This document shows, piece after piece, positions 8,670 to 18,832 of a stretch of DNA of 46,366 bases (position 1 is its first letter; every line of letters begins with the position of its first letter). This stretch comes from Chrysosporum bergii ANA360D (GTDB lineage: Bacteria; Cyanobacteriota; Cyanobacteriia; Cyanobacteriales; Nostocaceae): assembly GCF_029891735.1 (NCBI RefSeq), contig NZ_JANQDH010000014.1, forward strand, positions 1 through 46,366. Direction: 5' to 3'. Position numbers and translations under genes: made by a program. Under the pieces are notes generated by a model. The model was not told where the DNA came from. It did no database searches and saw nothing but the letters and a program-made list of their open reading frames with translations.

Positions 8670-9119
8670 TTAATGACAAATCCATCTCCATAAAGGATGA
8701 TTTTGTCCTTGTTGTCTGATGTGCAAAACTTGTTTTTCTAAACGTCGTTTTTCCCGTTGGGGTAGTCCCAGGAGAATATTTCGGCTTTGCCAAACCAAAG
8801 TAGAAACGGTAGCACCGATACAAACAGATAAACCCAGGGTAGACAGTGGATGATAAAACAGTCCATATCTTAACGCCACCCAAGTAAAATGCTGTTGCCA
8901 AATAACTAATTCTGACCGTAAACCCCACAAGGAAAATGGTGCAATAGTCAGCCATAAACAGCCAACAAAGAACCATCTACCGTATACAGTCAGCTGATGT
9001 AGCCTTTGTACTTGTTGGGTAAACAATGTATCTTTCGCTAGTTCTTCTGGTTGCTCCATAGGAAAATAATATGGCCGGGTATAGTGGCACTCTATCAGAA
9101 TAGGTAAGATTTCACTCAT
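8670..9119 (-). CDS. Conserved cyanobacterial membrane protein downstream of secF
   Basis: I do not recognise a named family. The start is the ATG at 9119 ([13 protein letters not shown]), which overlaps the secF stop by 8 bp; the frame stays open upstream but only inside secF. The 149-residue product has a soluble N-terminus, a first membrane helix around [19 protein letters not shown], a second around [19 protein letters not shown], and a basic C-terminal tail ([16 protein letters not shown]). The overlap with secF indicates translational coupling and hints at a role near the Sec translocon, but this is inference from position only. Confidence 0.7.
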   Translation of the reverse strand: MSEILPILIECHYTRPYYFPMEQPEELAKDTLFTQQVQRLHQLTVYGRWFFVGCLWLTIAPFSLWGLRSELVIWQQHFTWVALRYGLFYHPLSTLGLSVCIGATVSTLVWQSRNILLGLPQREKRRLEKQVLHIRQQGQNHPLWRWICH

Positions 9120-10059
9120 TACTGACCAACACCGGAGACTTACCCTGACGTTCTCGCCACCAAGCCAAAAGAGTACTGGCAATAAAAATACTGGAATAAG
9201 ACCCGGCACTAAAGCCGATAATTAACGCCAGGGCAAAGTTTCGCAGTGTTTCCCCGCCAAATAGAAAGATGGCCACCAATGACAGCAAGGTTGTTAATGT
9301 GGTGTTGATTGATCTTCCTAGTGTTTGGTTAACAGCATCATCCACAATTTCAGCAATGGGACGCTCAGGATTAGTTTGAATAGTTTCCCGAATGCGGTCA
9401 TAAATCACCACTGTATCATTCACAGAGAAACCGATAATTGTCAACAAGGCTACGATAAATAGGCTGTCTATTTCTGTGGCTAGCACTAACCCGAAAATTG
9501 AAAACATCCCTGAAGTAATCAAAATGTCGTGAAACAGTGCCGCAATGGCAAATAAGGCGTAGTCTAACTGAAAGCGGAAGGTCAAGTAAATGATAATTCC
9601 CGCCAAGGAAATAATTAAAGCAATTGTACCGGACCTAAATAATTCTGCTCCTAGGGTGGGACCCACAGAATTAATTTGATTTTGCTGGGGGTCAAAAGCG
9701 CCTACCTTTTCGCTTAACGCGGTTTGTAAATTAGTGCGCTGATTAACGTCTAAATCCTTGGTGCGAATTGATATGCCATTTTCACCAACTATTTGGATGC
9801 TGCTGCTGTCCCCTAAGCCCAGGGCTTGTGCTACTTCCCTAACCATGCTGATGTTGATTGGTTGATCGCAGTTACCAACTTGTGTACAGTCGCGCTCAAA
9901 CTGTAACCGCGTACCACCGATGAAATCTAAACCAGGGCGTAGGGGTGCGCGAATTTGCGGGTTTTGCCAGGAAATAGCCATTGAGATTATACTAATGACT
10001 ATAATGGTAGTAGAAATACTCCACCACAGCGATCGCGACTTGTTAATACTCAGTTTCAT
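9112..10059 (-). CDS. secF: Protein translocase subunit SecF
   Basis: SecF, 315 aa, forms a membrane complex with SecD that uses the proton gradient to help pull exported proteins across the membrane. It shows an N-terminal helix ([18 protein letters not shown]), a periplasmic loop with [10 protein letters not shown], and a C-terminal bundle with the signature [16 protein letters not shown]. The ATG overlaps the secD stop (ATGA), the usual secDF coupling. The order pdhB-secD-secF on one strand is common in cyanobacteria. Confidence 0.96.
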   Translation of the reverse strand: MKLSINKSRSLWWSISTTIIVISIISMAISWQNPQIRAPLRPGLDFIGGTRLQFERDCTQVGNCDQPINISMVREVAQALGLGDSSSIQIVGENGISIRTKDLDVNQRTNLQTALSEKVGAFDPQQNQINSVGPTLGAELFRSGTIALIISLAGIIIYLTFRFQLDYALFAIAALFHDILITSGMFSIFGLVLATEIDSLFIVALLTIIGFSVNDTVVIYDRIRETIQTNPERPIAEIVDDAVNQTLGRSINTTLTTLLSLVAIFLFGGETLRNFALALIIGFSAGSYSSIFIASTLLAWWRERQGKSPVLVSNE

Positions 10060-11471
10060 TTGGCTACCTCTGGCTGATTTAAAGTTGGCAGCTGGGGACA
10101 GAAAAGTTCTCGCCTGTTTTTCACACTGGGATTAGTGATTGCTAAAAACATCAGTGTCCGGCTACAAGTAATTGCCGTAAACATACTCACCCCCACCCCC
10201 AAAGCTAAGGTAAGGGCAAAGCCTTTGACTAATCCAGAACCAAACCAAAACAGTGCCGCGCAAGCAATCCATGTAGTGACATTGCTATCTAAAATACTGG
10301 AAAATGCTCGGTAAAAACCGGATTCCACAGAACGATACAAGGATTTACCCGCTCGTAATTCTTCCCTGGTGCGCTCAAAAATTAGCACATTGGCATCAAC
10401 CGCCATCCCAATACTGAGGATAAAACCAGCGATACCCGGCAAAGTTAAAGTCACTCCCAATAAAGCAAAACTTGCCCATGTCAGCAGGGAGTAAATGACC
10501 AATGACACATCGGCAATCAGTCCTGGTAGACGATAGTAAAGCAACATAAAGATCAATACTAAAATCAAACCACCCAAACCAGCATAAATGCTACTTTGAA
10601 TACTGTCTTTACCCAGTGTAGCGCCTACTGTCCGCCTTTCTACAATTTCCACTGGTACAGGTAACGCACCGCCTCGTAACTGCACACCCAAGTTATTGGC
10701 TTCTTGGGTAGTAAATCTACCTGTGATCACCGCAGCGCCACCAGTAATACCTGTATCAGCAAATTCCACCCCCACTACAGGAGCGTTGATTAGTTCATTA
10801 TCCAAAAAAATACCAATAGTACGCCCAGTACCCGCCAGTTTTTTGGTCAGATTGGCAAATAGTTCACCACCTTTAGGATTGAAGCGAATGGCAACATTCC
10901 AAGTATCACCTTGAGTTGGTTCACCGTAGGCATCTTGGAGATATTTGCCATCTAGTGGTGGATCAGTGCTGGCAAACAATTCAGCGATCGCTTGATTATT
11001 TTTTTGTAATTCTTGTTGATTATTCATAATTGCTGCTTCATCATCACTGCTGCGTAACTGTTCTTGTTTGGCTTTCAGTTCTCCTCGTGATGCTTGAAAA
11101 GCAAAAAATTGAGTTTCTGTACCAGGCTTTTGTTCGCGGAACTCTAACTGTGCAGTACCACCTAATACCCGTTCTGCTTGTTCTGGATCATTAACCCCCG
11201 GCAATTGTACCAGGATTTTATCAGTACCCACGGTTTGAATCACCGGCTCAGAAACCCCAAGACCGTTAACTCTACCTTCTATAACTTTCTGAACGCCTTC
11301 TAAATCTCGTTCAGTAATTTCCCTCATTCCCGGTGCTGGTTTCACCTGGATAGTTAATTGTGATCCGCCCCGTAAGTCCAACCCCAAGGGTACTGGAATT
11401 GTGACTATGGCCGCAATGGCGGCCATGAGCAACACTAAAATTAAAGCTAATAGCGATCGTTGTCTCTGCAT
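10056..11471 (-). CDS. secD: Protein translocase subunit SecD
   Basis: SecD of the Sec auxiliary complex. It has an N-terminal membrane helix ([18 protein letters not shown]), a D/G-rich [11 protein letters not shown] motif, a large periplasmic P1 domain that includes a Gln/Glu-rich helical insert, and five C-terminal helices with the signature [17 protein letters not shown]. The ATG at 11471 (MQRQRS) is preferred over a TTG at 11492 because cyanobacterial SecD usually begins this way. It lies 95 bp after pdhB on the same strand and overlaps secF by 4 bp. Confidence 0.95.
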   Translation of the reverse strand: MQRQRSLLALILVLLMAAIAAIVTIPVPLGLDLRGGSQLTIQVKPAPGMREITERDLEGVQKVIEGRVNGLGVSEPVIQTVGTDKILVQLPGVNDPEQAERVLGGTAQLEFREQKPGTETQFFAFQASRGELKAKQEQLRSSDDEAAIMNNQQELQKNNQAIAELFASTDPPLDGKYLQDAYGEPTQGDTWNVAIRFNPKGGELFANLTKKLAGTGRTIGIFLDNELINAPVVGVEFADTGITGGAAVITGRFTTQEANNLGVQLRGGALPVPVEIVERRTVGATLGKDSIQSSIYAGLGGLILVLIFMLLYYRLPGLIADVSLVIYSLLTWASFALLGVTLTLPGIAGFILSIGMAVDANVLIFERTREELRAGKSLYRSVESGFYRAFSSILDSNVTTWIACAALFWFGSGLVKGFALTLALGVGVSMFTAITCSRTLMFLAITNPSVKNRRELFCPQLPTLNQPEVAK

Positions 11472-11566
11472 ACCATAACTCGCAACTGACAAAGGCTATG
11501 ATAGCGTTATTTTTACCGGTTATGAATGGCGAAAAGGAAAGAAAACCCATTCCCCAGTCATAATTT

Positions 11567-12550
11567 CTAAACTCGCATAGCCACCATTTTCTCCACAGCT
11601 TCTACTATTTGTTCTGGTTGTACAATGGTTAACCGTTCCAAATTGCCGTTGTAAGGTGTGGGGATATCTTGGGAAGAAAGTCGCAGCACCGGTGCATCTA
11701 ATTCATCAAACAAGCGGTCATTAATAGACGCAGTTAATTCTGCACCAATGCCGCCAGTTCTCATACACTCCTCCACAATAATCACTCGGTGGGTTTTGCG
11801 TATGGATGCTCCAATGGTATCAAAATCTAAAGGCTTGAGTGATATCAAGTCAATCACTTCTGGCTCATAACCTTGTTTTTCTAAAGTCTTCACCGCTTGC
11901 AACACATGGTGACGCATCCGTGAGTAAGTAAGAATTGTCACATCTTTCCCCTGGCGCACAACTTCGGCCTTATCCAAAGGCACCAAATATTCTTCTTCTG
12001 GTAAGTCTTCTTTTAAGTTATAAAGGAGAACGTGTTCAAAGAACAACACCGGGTTATCGTCCCGAATAGCTGATTTGAGTAATCCTTTAGCGTTGTAGGG
12101 TGTAGAACAGGTAACAATTTTCAACCCCGGAACTGCCTGAAAATAAGCTTCTAGGCGTTGAGAATGTTCTGCCCCTAACTGTCTACCCACACCACCGGGA
12201 CCACGAATGACCATAGGGATTTTAAAATTCCCACCGGAAGTGTAGCGCAGCATTCCCGCGTTGTTAGATATTTGGTTAAAGGCCAGGAGCAAAAAGCCCA
12301 TATTCATGCCCTCAATTATCGGTCTTAATCCAGTCATAGCTGCTCCTACAGCCATACCAGTAAAACTGTTTTCGGCAATGGGGGTGTCGAGGATTCGCAA
12401 CTCCCCATACTTTTTGTATAAGTCTTTAGTAACTTTATAGGAACCGCCATAATGTCCTACATCTTCACCAAGAACGAATACACTGGAATCACGAGCCATT
12501 TCTTCGTCAATGGCTGCTCGCAGAGCGTTAAAAAATAGTGTTTCTGCCAT
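11567..12550 (-). CDS. pdhB: Pyruvate dehydrogenase E1 component, beta subunit
   Basis: E1-beta of the pyruvate dehydrogenase complex, 327 aa, normal length. With E1-alpha and thiamine diphosphate it decarboxylates pyruvate to feed acetyl-CoA synthesis. Motifs include [41 protein letters not shown], the [12 protein letters not shown] strand-turn and the C-terminal QDIPTPYN. E1-alpha and E2 are not in the window, consistent with the scattered pdh genes of cyanobacteria. It is first in the pdhB-secD-secF cluster. Confidence 0.95.
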   Translation of the reverse strand: MAETLFFNALRAAIDEEMARDSSVFVLGEDVGHYGGSYKVTKDLYKKYGELRILDTPIAENSFTGMAVGAAMTGLRPIIEGMNMGFLLLAFNQISNNAGMLRYTSGGNFKIPMVIRGPGGVGRQLGAEHSQRLEAYFQAVPGLKIVTCSTPYNAKGLLKSAIRDDNPVLFFEHVLLYNLKEDLPEEEYLVPLDKAEVVRQGKDVTILTYSRMRHHVLQAVKTLEKQGYEPEVIDLISLKPLDFDTIGASIRKTHRVIIVEECMRTGGIGAELTASINDRLFDELDAPVLRLSSQDIPTPYNGNLERLTIVQPEQIVEAVEKMVAMRV

Positions 12551-12738
12551 TTGGACCTGATAGTAAAACTATTGTTTTAGCATATTATCCCTCTACTCTG
12601 GCAAATATCGTGAGCGATCGCACCAGATTATAGATTGGTTTTTACCAGAAATTACCGTTTGAGAAAAACTACTAAAATCTAATCAAATATTCTAATAAAA
12701 TATTATAAATTAGAAATGCGTAATAGCTTTCGTCTTTA
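12551..12738. promoter_or_regulatory. Spacer upstream of pdhB
   Basis: An AT-rich stretch with a HIP1 site at 12614-12621. It should hold the pdhB promoter, but no convincing box could be picked. The part nearest 12739 may also be residual right-end sequence of the decayed IS element. Confidence 0.3.
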
Positions 12739-12933
12739 TCAAGGTAAAACCGAGGGTGCAACGGCAGCACTGACTATCTCTTCAGCTGTATAGGCATTAG
12801 GGAATAGTTTTCTTGAGATTTGTAACGAACCATTGACATCTGCATTGATCTTTGTTCCATTACTAGACTGAAATAAACCACGTTTAACTCTCTTACCTAA
12901 AATCATAACTATTGTAGAGAATTTGGATACCAA
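12739..12933 (-). pseudogene. Remnant of an IS200/IS605-type tnpB (C-terminal end)
   Basis: About 55 residues match the extreme C-terminus of a TnpB nuclease: VKRGLFQSS followed by [20 protein letters not shown]. In intact proteins this comes just after the zinc finger and includes the last conserved Asp-x-Asn-x-x region. Everything upstream is missing, including the RuvC-I and RuvC-II residues, so this is a decayed fragment rather than a small gene. It belongs to a different TnpB subgroup from the copy at the right edge, whose C-terminus lacks this tail. Confidence 0.8.
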
Positions 12934-12941
12934 CTCTCTAC
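12914..12941 (-). terminator. Hairpin just after cupB
   Basis: A 7-bp stem (GTAGAGA/TCTCTAC) with further imperfect pairing toward the loop lies 8 bp beyond the cupB stop. No T-run follows, so it is either a weak terminator or a 3'-stabilising structure for the ndhF-ndhD-cupB transcript. Confidence 0.35.
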
Positions 12942-12948
12942 CAAGAAA

Positions 12949-14082
12949 TCAAGTTTTATTTACATCCTGTAAGCGGGAAGTTTCTAACCGATTCATCCAC
13001 TTTTGTAAATACACTCGATTTGCACTTTGTTCGGAGGAGTCTTGAGTATCTCTAGGATAAGGCATCAGTCCCAAAATGGCGGCTGTAGTTACGCAAAACA
13101 TCGACTTTTGGAAACTCATACAAATTTGCACTCGTAAATCATCCTCACCCCGCGGGGTGTGCAGATAAATTTGATGTAAATAATCTGGCAGATAATGACG
13201 CATATCCTGCATCAGCAAAGTAGGAGGAATACCAGCACCACCTATAGGCAAAGGATCGGCATATAATGCGCCATATTGAAATCGTGCTTGGTCTAGGGGA
13301 ATTTGATATGCTTGGGCATTGTATGAAACAGTGCCATGAAAAGGAGTTCCCCGAAAGAATACCGCCTCTACATAAGGAACGGCTGTATCGGCTAGAAAAG
13401 TTAAACCCGCAGATTTAGGAATAATTTGATAAACTTGATCTTTAATGCTCACAGCGTAGGTAATGGGCTTGATGGCATCTGCTACTAAACCTGCTTTAAT
13501 GTGGTCTACAACTTGGGGAATACTGTTAATTTCACCCCGGTCGTAGCGGTCTGATAAGTTCAGGAAAATATCAGCCATTACCCGCCAAAATTGCCCCAAA
13601 CCGCTATAGTAAGCCGAGACACGCAACATTTCTGTTAAAAAGTCAGGAAATAGTTGATTAATTCCTATGACGATGGGATTATTTTTAAATTTGGCTTGAA
13701 TAACTGCTTCTGCTCTGGCTGCAAATTCTGGTGTGTCTAAATATTCATCTAGTCCACCACCACCATGCCACATCATCGCTTTCATGCAATATTCGGCATA
13801 TTCAAAATTAATTCTGTCATGCCACCAATGGCGGATTAATTTAGAGAAAGAAATCTCCCCATTGAAGTATTTAAAAAACGGAAAAAATACTAAAAACTGA
13901 TGTTCAGCAATATAAATTAGATTACGGGAATAGGCATCTAAAACTACCCCATAGCTTTTGAGTATGCCCACTACTTCCACTACGTTATTAGGACTGTCGG
14001 GAAGTAATGCACCCCCGTTGAGTAATCTTTCAACATAGTCATCTAAAGGATGTAATGAAGGTGTTTTTTCCATAGTTACCAT
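12949..14082 (-). CDS. cupB: CO2 hydration protein of NDH-1MS (CupB/ChpX or CupA/ChpY)
   Basis: Cup/Chp family, found only with the NDH-1 complexes that take up CO2 by converting it to bicarbonate on the cytoplasmic side of the thylakoid. Recognisable segments include PLDDYVERLLNGGALL, the histidine-rich RHWWHDRINFEYAEYC, MMWHGGGGLDEYL and VEAVFFRGTPFHGTV. The 377-aa length, the absence of a cupS gene and the position beside the ccm operon favour the constitutive NDH-1(4) form (CupB) over low-CO2-induced CupA, but this is not proved by motifs. The start at 14082 has GGAG upstream at suitable distance. It is last in the ndhF-ndhD-cupB operon. Confidence 0.88.
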   Translation of the reverse strand: MVTMEKTPSLHPLDDYVERLLNGGALLPDSPNNVVEVVGILKSYGVVLDAYSRNLIYIAEHQFLVFFPFFKYFNGEISFSKLIRHWWHDRINFEYAEYCMKAMMWHGGGGLDEYLDTPEFAARAEAVIQAKFKNNPIVIGINQLFPDFLTEMLRVSAYYSGLGQFWRVMADIFLNLSDRYDRGEINSIPQVVDHIKAGLVADAIKPITYAVSIKDQVYQIIPKSAGLTFLADTAVPYVEAVFFRGTPFHGTVSYNAQAYQIPLDQARFQYGALYADPLPIGGAGIPPTLLMQDMRHYLPDYLHQIYLHTPRGEDDLRVQICMSFQKSMFCVTTAAILGLMPYPRDTQDSSEQSANRVYLQKWMNRLETSRLQDVNKT

Positions 14083-14151
14083 AAATACTTCTCCAAAGAT
14101 TAACTTGATTAGGTTTGGGTGTGAAAAATACTCCTACCCAGTCCCCATTCC

Positions 14152-15651
14152 CTAGTTTCTATTACCATGATCTAAAGACACAGTGGCCACTACCTTTTCG
14201 GTGTTCAGCATGGCTTTGACTGTCGGTTCAGTCCAGCGCACTAACCAAGTGGGTTGAATGCCGAAAATCACAATTAACACTGCTAAAATTACCGCAGGAA
14301 GACGATCGCTCCAAAATACACGGGGTAAGTTGGTAACTTGTGCCGACAATCGCCCAAAAAAGGCGCGATTCATTAAAATTAAGAAGTAAACCGCAGTTAA
14401 ACCTGTACCAATCATAGACACCAATGTTTGCACCGGGAACACAGCAAAACTGCCCCGAAAAACAATGAATTCTGCAATAAAGCCCACCATACCCGGTACA
14501 CCCGCGCTGGCCATTACCCCCAACACCATTAAACTACCAATCACAGGTAGACCCCTTTCTGGGTTGAATAATCCTCTAATTACATTTAAATCTCGGCTAC
14601 CAGCTTTTTGATAAACTACCCCCACCAGCAAAAACAGCAGTGCTGAAATCAAACCGTGGCTAATCATTTGCATCACAGCCCCCAAGATGCTTAAAGGTGT
14701 GGCTGCGGCCGCAGCCAACAGAATGTAGCCCATATGTCCGATGGAACTATAAGCCACCATTTTTTTCATATCCGTTTGGGCGATGGCACAGGATGAGCCG
14801 AATAGTACGCTAACCACAGCCCAACTCGCTAACCAAGGAGCGATGTAAGTCCACCCAGACGGTAACAAGTTCATGCCAAAGCGCAGTAAACCATAGGTTC
14901 CCAACTTTAATAATACTCCTGCCAACAGTACAGAAATGGGTGTAGAGGCTTCAACGTGGGCATCTGGTAACCAGGTGTGAAAGGGAACCAAGGGAATTTT
15001 AATGCCAAAACCGACTAAAATTCCTGCCAGTAGTAACAGCTGTGTTGTTAAAGATAAAGTTGTGGTGTTTAAACTGGCCAGTGCAAAGCTGGAAGAACCA
15101 CTCAGCCAAACCATCCCCAGGAAACTGGCCAAAATTAATATCCCGGACACGGCAGTATAAATCAAAAATTTGGTCGCCGCGTAACCCCGTCTTGCACCGC
15201 CCCAAATGGCAATTAACAGATATAGAGGTATTAATTCCAGTTCATAAAACAGGAAAAACAGTAGTAAGTCTTGTGCCAGAAATGCTCCTGTAACTCCGGC
15301 TGTTAACAGTAAGATTAAGGAGTAGTAGAATCTCGGACGCTGAATAATATCATTACTGCTGTAGATGGCAATACAAGTTAACAGTGCATTTAAAACCAGC
15401 AGTGGTAAAGATAAACCATCTATTCCCAAATTATAAGTCAGCCCCAAAGAGTCTATCCAAGGAATAAACTCGCCAAACTGTTGATGGACTTCCCCAGGGT
15501 TGAATTTGATTGCTAGTAGAACTGTCCACAATAAAATGATTATGGCAAACAGTAGAGCTACTCGGTGAGACAGTTTGCCACTGATTTCACCAGGCCAAAA
15601 ACCAATTAAAGCCGCACCGAATAACGGCAGTACAATTAACGCACTTAGCAT
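14152..15651 (-). CDS. ndhD: NAD(P)H-quinone oxidoreductase chain 4, NdhD (CO2-uptake type)
   Basis: NdhD, 499 aa, is a proton-pumping antiporter-like subunit of NDH-1 with about 14 membrane helices. Family marks include YELELIPLYLLI with its conserved glutamate, KFLIYTAVSG, the lysine-histidine segment KIPLVPFHTWLPDAHVEASTPISVLLAG and KKMVAYSSIGHMG. Its neighbours NdhF and Cup define it as the D3/D4 type of NDH-1MS; D4 is more likely for the reasons given for cupB. It lies 33 bp after ndhF. Confidence 0.93.
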   Translation of the reverse strand: MLSALIVLPLFGAALIGFWPGEISGKLSHRVALLFAIIILLWTVLLAIKFNPGEVHQQFGEFIPWIDSLGLTYNLGIDGLSLPLLVLNALLTCIAIYSSNDIIQRPRFYYSLILLLTAGVTGAFLAQDLLLFFLFYELELIPLYLLIAIWGGARRGYAATKFLIYTAVSGILILASFLGMVWLSGSSSFALASLNTTTLSLTTQLLLLAGILVGFGIKIPLVPFHTWLPDAHVEASTPISVLLAGVLLKLGTYGLLRFGMNLLPSGWTYIAPWLASWAVVSVLFGSSCAIAQTDMKKMVAYSSIGHMGYILLAAAAATPLSILGAVMQMISHGLISALLFLLVGVVYQKAGSRDLNVIRGLFNPERGLPVIGSLMVLGVMASAGVPGMVGFIAEFIVFRGSFAVFPVQTLVSMIGTGLTAVYFLILMNRAFFGRLSAQVTNLPRVFWSDRLPAVILAVLIVIFGIQPTWLVRWTEPTVKAMLNTEKVVATVSLDHGNRN

Positions 15652-15684
15652 GGGTAGAATTAGGTAAGGGGAAATTAAGTATTT

Positions 15685-17541
15685 TTAAAAGGGTAATTGA
15701 TCCAGCAGTCCTAAAGACCAGCTAATAAAAAAGCTCAAGACGCTGATCACCACCAGGATGGTGAACATATACCCCTGGGATTGACCAGAAACGCTGTATT
15801 TTAAACCTTGTCCCCCTAGAATGGTAGCAAATCCTACTAAGTTTACCAAACCGTCAACAACATAGCGATCGCTCCAAGCAGAAAACCTGGATAGTAGAGA
15901 CACTGCATTAACTATGGTTAACTTATATATTCTATCAATGTAAAAATCATAACCCAATAAGTCCTGCATAAATCTCCAGATTAAGATTCTGGAGCGTGAC
16001 CATGCTTTATGCAGATGAAGCATTGACCCTATACCTACACCTATGACTGTAGAAGAAAGTAACAGTAACAGCACATACCAATCAATACTTTCCCAATTGG
16101 GTAGAAGATACCATTGCTGTAGCATTAGGGGTAATAGTAAACTCACCACAGTTAGCGCCACCATAGGTAATGCCATCTGCCAAGCCACTTCCGGCGACCT
16201 GCGGGTTTTTGGTTGTGGCTTTCCCCAAAATATTAATCTGAATACTCGCGTCAAGTTCAAAGCCGTTAACCCGTTGACTAAGACTAAAATAGCAATTACC
16301 CAAGGGCTGGCATGAACTAAGCCATCAGCCCAGGCCAGCATAGACCAGAAGCTGCCCAGAGGTAGAAGAGTTACCATACCAGCAGAACCTACAATAAATG
16401 CTGTGGTGGTGGCTGGCATCCGTGACCACAGTCCACCCATTTCGGTTAGGTCTTGGGTACTAGTGGTGTAGATCACTGAACCGGAACTCATGAATAATAG
16501 TGCCTTAGCGATGCCATGGCTTAACAGCAACATTAAAGCCACACCACCTTGCTCTAATCCCACTGCCAAAAATACCAAGCCCATATATGCACTGGTGGAA
16601 TGAGATAGCGATCGCTTAATATCAGTTTGCGCCAGTGATACTAATGTTGCACCCACTGCTGTTAAGGTTCCTATCACTACCAAGGTATTCAAAGCCACTG
16701 GGGACAAACTTAACAAAGGCTGAACTTTATACAATACATAGGCACCAGCAGAGACTACCAGGGAATTCCGCAGCACTGAGGCTGGGTTTGGACCTTCCAT
16801 AGCTTCATCTAACCACAGGTGTAAAGGAAATTGAGCGCATTTACCCACAGGTCCGGCAATCAATGCCAAACCCAGTAAACTCGATGTCAGCCAACTTAAA
16901 TCAGCTGTTTGTGCCCATTCGTATAAGTCAGAAAAATTCAAACTACCTGCCATAGTTGAAAGGCTTACCACCCCCATTAACAGTAGTAAATCTCCCACCC
17001 GCTTAGTTAAAAAAGCATCCCGCGCCGCAGTCACTACTAGCGGTTGAGCATACCAAAATCCCACCAATAAATATGTAGAAAGGGTGAGGACTTCCAAAAG
17101 CGCATAGCTGAGAAACAAGGAATCACTCATCGCCAAAGCGGTCAACGCCATTTCAAAAAAGCCAAATAGGGCAAAAAAACGTGCCAGGGACCAGTCCTTT
17201 TCCATGTATCCCAGGGCATAAACTTGTGCTAACAGGCTTAATCCTGTAATTAATACTGTTGCCCCAATACTCACTGGTGAAATTTCCCAAGCCAATGATA
17301 GGTTAAAGTCCGCAGATTGAAACCAGTTAATTACCAAGGTTTCTGGTTCTCTATCCCACATGTGGTTGAACAACAACAAGCTATGGAGCAAACCTCCAAG
17401 AGTGGTTAACAAGTTGAAATATGCCGCCGGTCTAGGCCCTGTACGCCGAATGATTCCCATTCCCCACGGCAAAGTTACCAGTGCGCCAATTAAGCCATAC
17501 AACGGCACCCACCAACTTGTTGAAAATAGAAACTGATTCAT
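15685..17541 (-). CDS. ndhF: NAD(P)H-quinone oxidoreductase chain 5, NdhF (CO2-uptake type)
   Basis: NdhF, 618 aa, is the distal antiporter-like subunit of NDH-1 whose long lateral helix ties the membrane arm together. Visible marks are YALLEVLTLSTYLLVGFWY, FPLHLWLDEAMEGPNPASVLRNS, and TDIKRSLSHSTSAYMG with SHGIAKALLFM. The C-terminal part carries the expected extra helices. It is the first gene of the ndhF-ndhD-cupB operon and diverges from the carboxysome operon. In this complex it joins the shared NDH-1M core in place of the respiratory NdhF1. Confidence 0.93.
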   Translation of the reverse strand: MNQFLFSTSWWVPLYGLIGALVTLPWGMGIIRRTGPRPAAYFNLLTTLGGLLHSLLLFNHMWDREPETLVINWFQSADFNLSLAWEISPVSIGATVLITGLSLLAQVYALGYMEKDWSLARFFALFGFFEMALTALAMSDSLFLSYALLEVLTLSTYLLVGFWYAQPLVVTAARDAFLTKRVGDLLLLMGVVSLSTMAGSLNFSDLYEWAQTADLSWLTSSLLGLALIAGPVGKCAQFPLHLWLDEAMEGPNPASVLRNSLVVSAGAYVLYKVQPLLSLSPVALNTLVVIGTLTAVGATLVSLAQTDIKRSLSHSTSAYMGLVFLAVGLEQGGVALMLLLSHGIAKALLFMSSGSVIYTTSTQDLTEMGGLWSRMPATTTAFIVGSAGMVTLLPLGSFWSMLAWADGLVHASPWVIAILVLVNGLTALNLTRVFRLIFWGKPQPKTRRSPEVAWQMALPMVALTVVSLLLPLMLQQWYLLPNWESIDWYVLLLLLSSTVIGVGIGSMLHLHKAWSRSRILIWRFMQDLLGYDFYIDRIYKLTIVNAVSLLSRFSAWSDRYVVDGLVNLVGFATILGGQGLKYSVSGQSQGYMFTILVVISVLSFFISWSLGLLDQLPF

Positions 17542-18078
17542 TGATACTTTCCTTGACCACTCAGCCTTGATTTTTACTTAAACATCCCAAAAAAACAAAA
17601 AATTGTTAATTAAAATTCAGATTACCTTATCTGCATATCTTAAGAACACTTACTTCTATTACATCACTTTTGAGCCAAAAATTCTCTTTCCGCTCTCAGA
17701 CAATAAATTTATCAGTTATATTAGAAAAACTTATATGTTTTTTAGCAAGTTATTATTTTCACTGTCCAATGGAGCCAAATGAGAAGGACATCCTGGTATT
17801 AATGTGGTTTTGCGAATGTGCGAGTGTAATAAAAAAAATATAGAACGTAACTTCTAATATGGTAACTTGTCAACCTCTCTTGCATGAGAACATCATGAAC
17901 TTTTGTGAATTTTTCTAAAAGTTTTTTACCATAGACAATTATACTAATCTATATTGCCAGGGAGGCCAAGCTTTCCTATGCTTAACTATAGAAGTGTTTT
18001 TATGGCTCAAGATTAGCTCAAGCCGTTAAACGTTTCCAAACACAGTACTGATCGGATAAAATTTTTAGGAGTTCGGCG
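17542..18078. promoter_or_regulatory. Bidirectional regulatory region between ndhF and ccmK2
   Basis: A 537-bp AT-rich spacer controlling both the CO2-uptake operon (minus) and the carboxysome operon (plus). Interrupted palindromes of the LysR-target style occur, for example CAGAT (17618-17622) with ATCTG (17629-17633). The cmpR-like regulator encoded at 22572 is an obvious candidate to bind here. No open reading frame is seen. Confidence 0.5.
17954..17982 (+). promoter_or_regulatory. Candidate sigma-70 promoter of the ccm operon
   Basis: TTGCCA at 17954-17959 and TATGCT at 17977-17982 are separated by 17 bp, a good spacing for a group-1 sigma promoter. It would give a leader of roughly 90 nt before ccmK2. 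Matches are 5/6 and 4/6 to the consensus, so this is a suggestion only. Confidence 0.35.
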
Positions 18079-18387
18079 ATGCCAATTGCAGTTGGAATGA
18101 TTGAGACAAAAGGCTTTCCAGCAGTAGTAGAAGCTGCTGATGCCATGGTAAAAGCCGCACGTGTTACCTTGGTGGGATATGAAAAAATTGGTAGTGCTAG
18201 GGTAACAGTGATTGTGCGGGGAGATGTATCTGAAGTACAAGCCTCAGTGAGCGCCGGCATAGAGGCAGCCAAAAGAGTCAACGGTGGTGAAGTCGTATCT
18301 ACTCATATCATTGCTCGTCCTCACGAAAACTTGGAATACGTGCTACCAATTCGTTACACGGAAGCCGTAGAACAATTCCGCACTTAA
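18079..18387 (+). CDS. ccmK2: Carboxysome shell hexamer protein CcmK2
   Basis: A BMC-domain shell protein of 102 aa that forms the hexameric tiles of the beta-carboxysome facet. The pore-lining KIGS is at residues 36-39, preceded by [11 protein letters not shown] and followed by [14 protein letters not shown]. The C-terminus ends [14 protein letters not shown], the usual short CcmK2 tail. First-gene position and length distinguish it from CcmK1. CcmK2 also binds the CcmN encapsulation peptide. TAGGAG at 18066-18071 is its ribosome-binding site. Confidence 0.95.
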   Translation: MPIAVGMIETKGFPAVVEAADAMVKAARVTLVGYEKIGSARVTVIVRGDVSEVQASVSAGIEAAKRVNGGEVVSTHIIARPHENLEYVLPIRYTEAVEQFRT

Positions 18388-18411
18388 AAGCTGATTAAAC
18401 AAACAAATTAA

Positions 18412-18432
18412 TCAACGCGGTTCCCGTGTTGA
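18412..18432 (+). promoter_or_regulatory. Intercistronic hairpin between ccmK2 and ccmK1
   Basis: A 9-bp stem with one G-U pair (TCAACGCGG and CCGTGTTGA) closes on the 3-nt loop TTC, 25 nt after the ccmK2 stop. It may act as a partial terminator or as a 3' stabiliser that raises ccmK2 over downstream genes. Confidence 0.5.
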
Positions 18433-18481
18433 GCAGTACTGTTGTTAAAGGCCAAAAATATAAATTCAGGATGAGAAACTA

Positions 18482-18826
18482 ATGTCAATTGCAGTAGGAA
18501 TGGTAGAAACGCTGGGCTTTCCAGCAGTGGTGGAAGCTGCCGATGCCATGGTGAAAGCCGCCCGTGTTACTTTGGTGGGCTATGAAAAAATTGGTAGTGG
18601 TCGAGTAACCGTCATCGTTCGCGGTGACGTTTCCGAGGTACAAGCTTCAGTGGGTGCGGGAGTAGAATCAGTTAAACGAGTCAATGGCGGACAGGTATTA
18701 TCTACCCACATCATTGCCCGTCCTCATGAAAACTTGGAATATGTGCTACCAATTCGTTATACGGAGGATGTAGAACAATTCCGGGAAAATGTGAACGCCA
18801 TTCGTCCTTTCAATAGAAGACCGTAA
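18482..18826 (+). CDS. ccmK1: Carboxysome shell hexamer protein CcmK1
   Basis: A second BMC-domain hexamer protein, 114 aa, nearly identical to CcmK2 over the first ~95 residues, with the same KIGS pore at 36-39. It differs by the longer C-terminal extension ([18 protein letters not shown]) that marks CcmK1. The pair arose by tandem duplication. GGATGAGA precedes the ATG. It lies 6 bp before ccmL, so K1 and L are tightly linked, while a hairpin-containing spacer parts it from ccmK2. Confidence 0.93.
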   Translation: MSIAVGMVETLGFPAVVEAADAMVKAARVTLVGYEKIGSGRVTVIVRGDVSEVQASVGAGVESVKRVNGGQVLSTHIIARPHENLEYVLPIRYTEDVEQFRENVNAIRPFNRRP

Positions 18827-18832
18827 TCTGTA

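Noticed and set aside
8656-8976. Minus-strand 106-codon frame overlapping the small membrane protein
   Set aside because: The other frame has coherent membrane helices, a coupled start at secF and a plausible ribosome context; this one looks like random composition.
12739-12933. 64-codon frame considered as an independent small gene
   Set aside because: Its sequence matches the C-terminal end of TnpB and lacks all upstream domains, so it is listed as a remnant.
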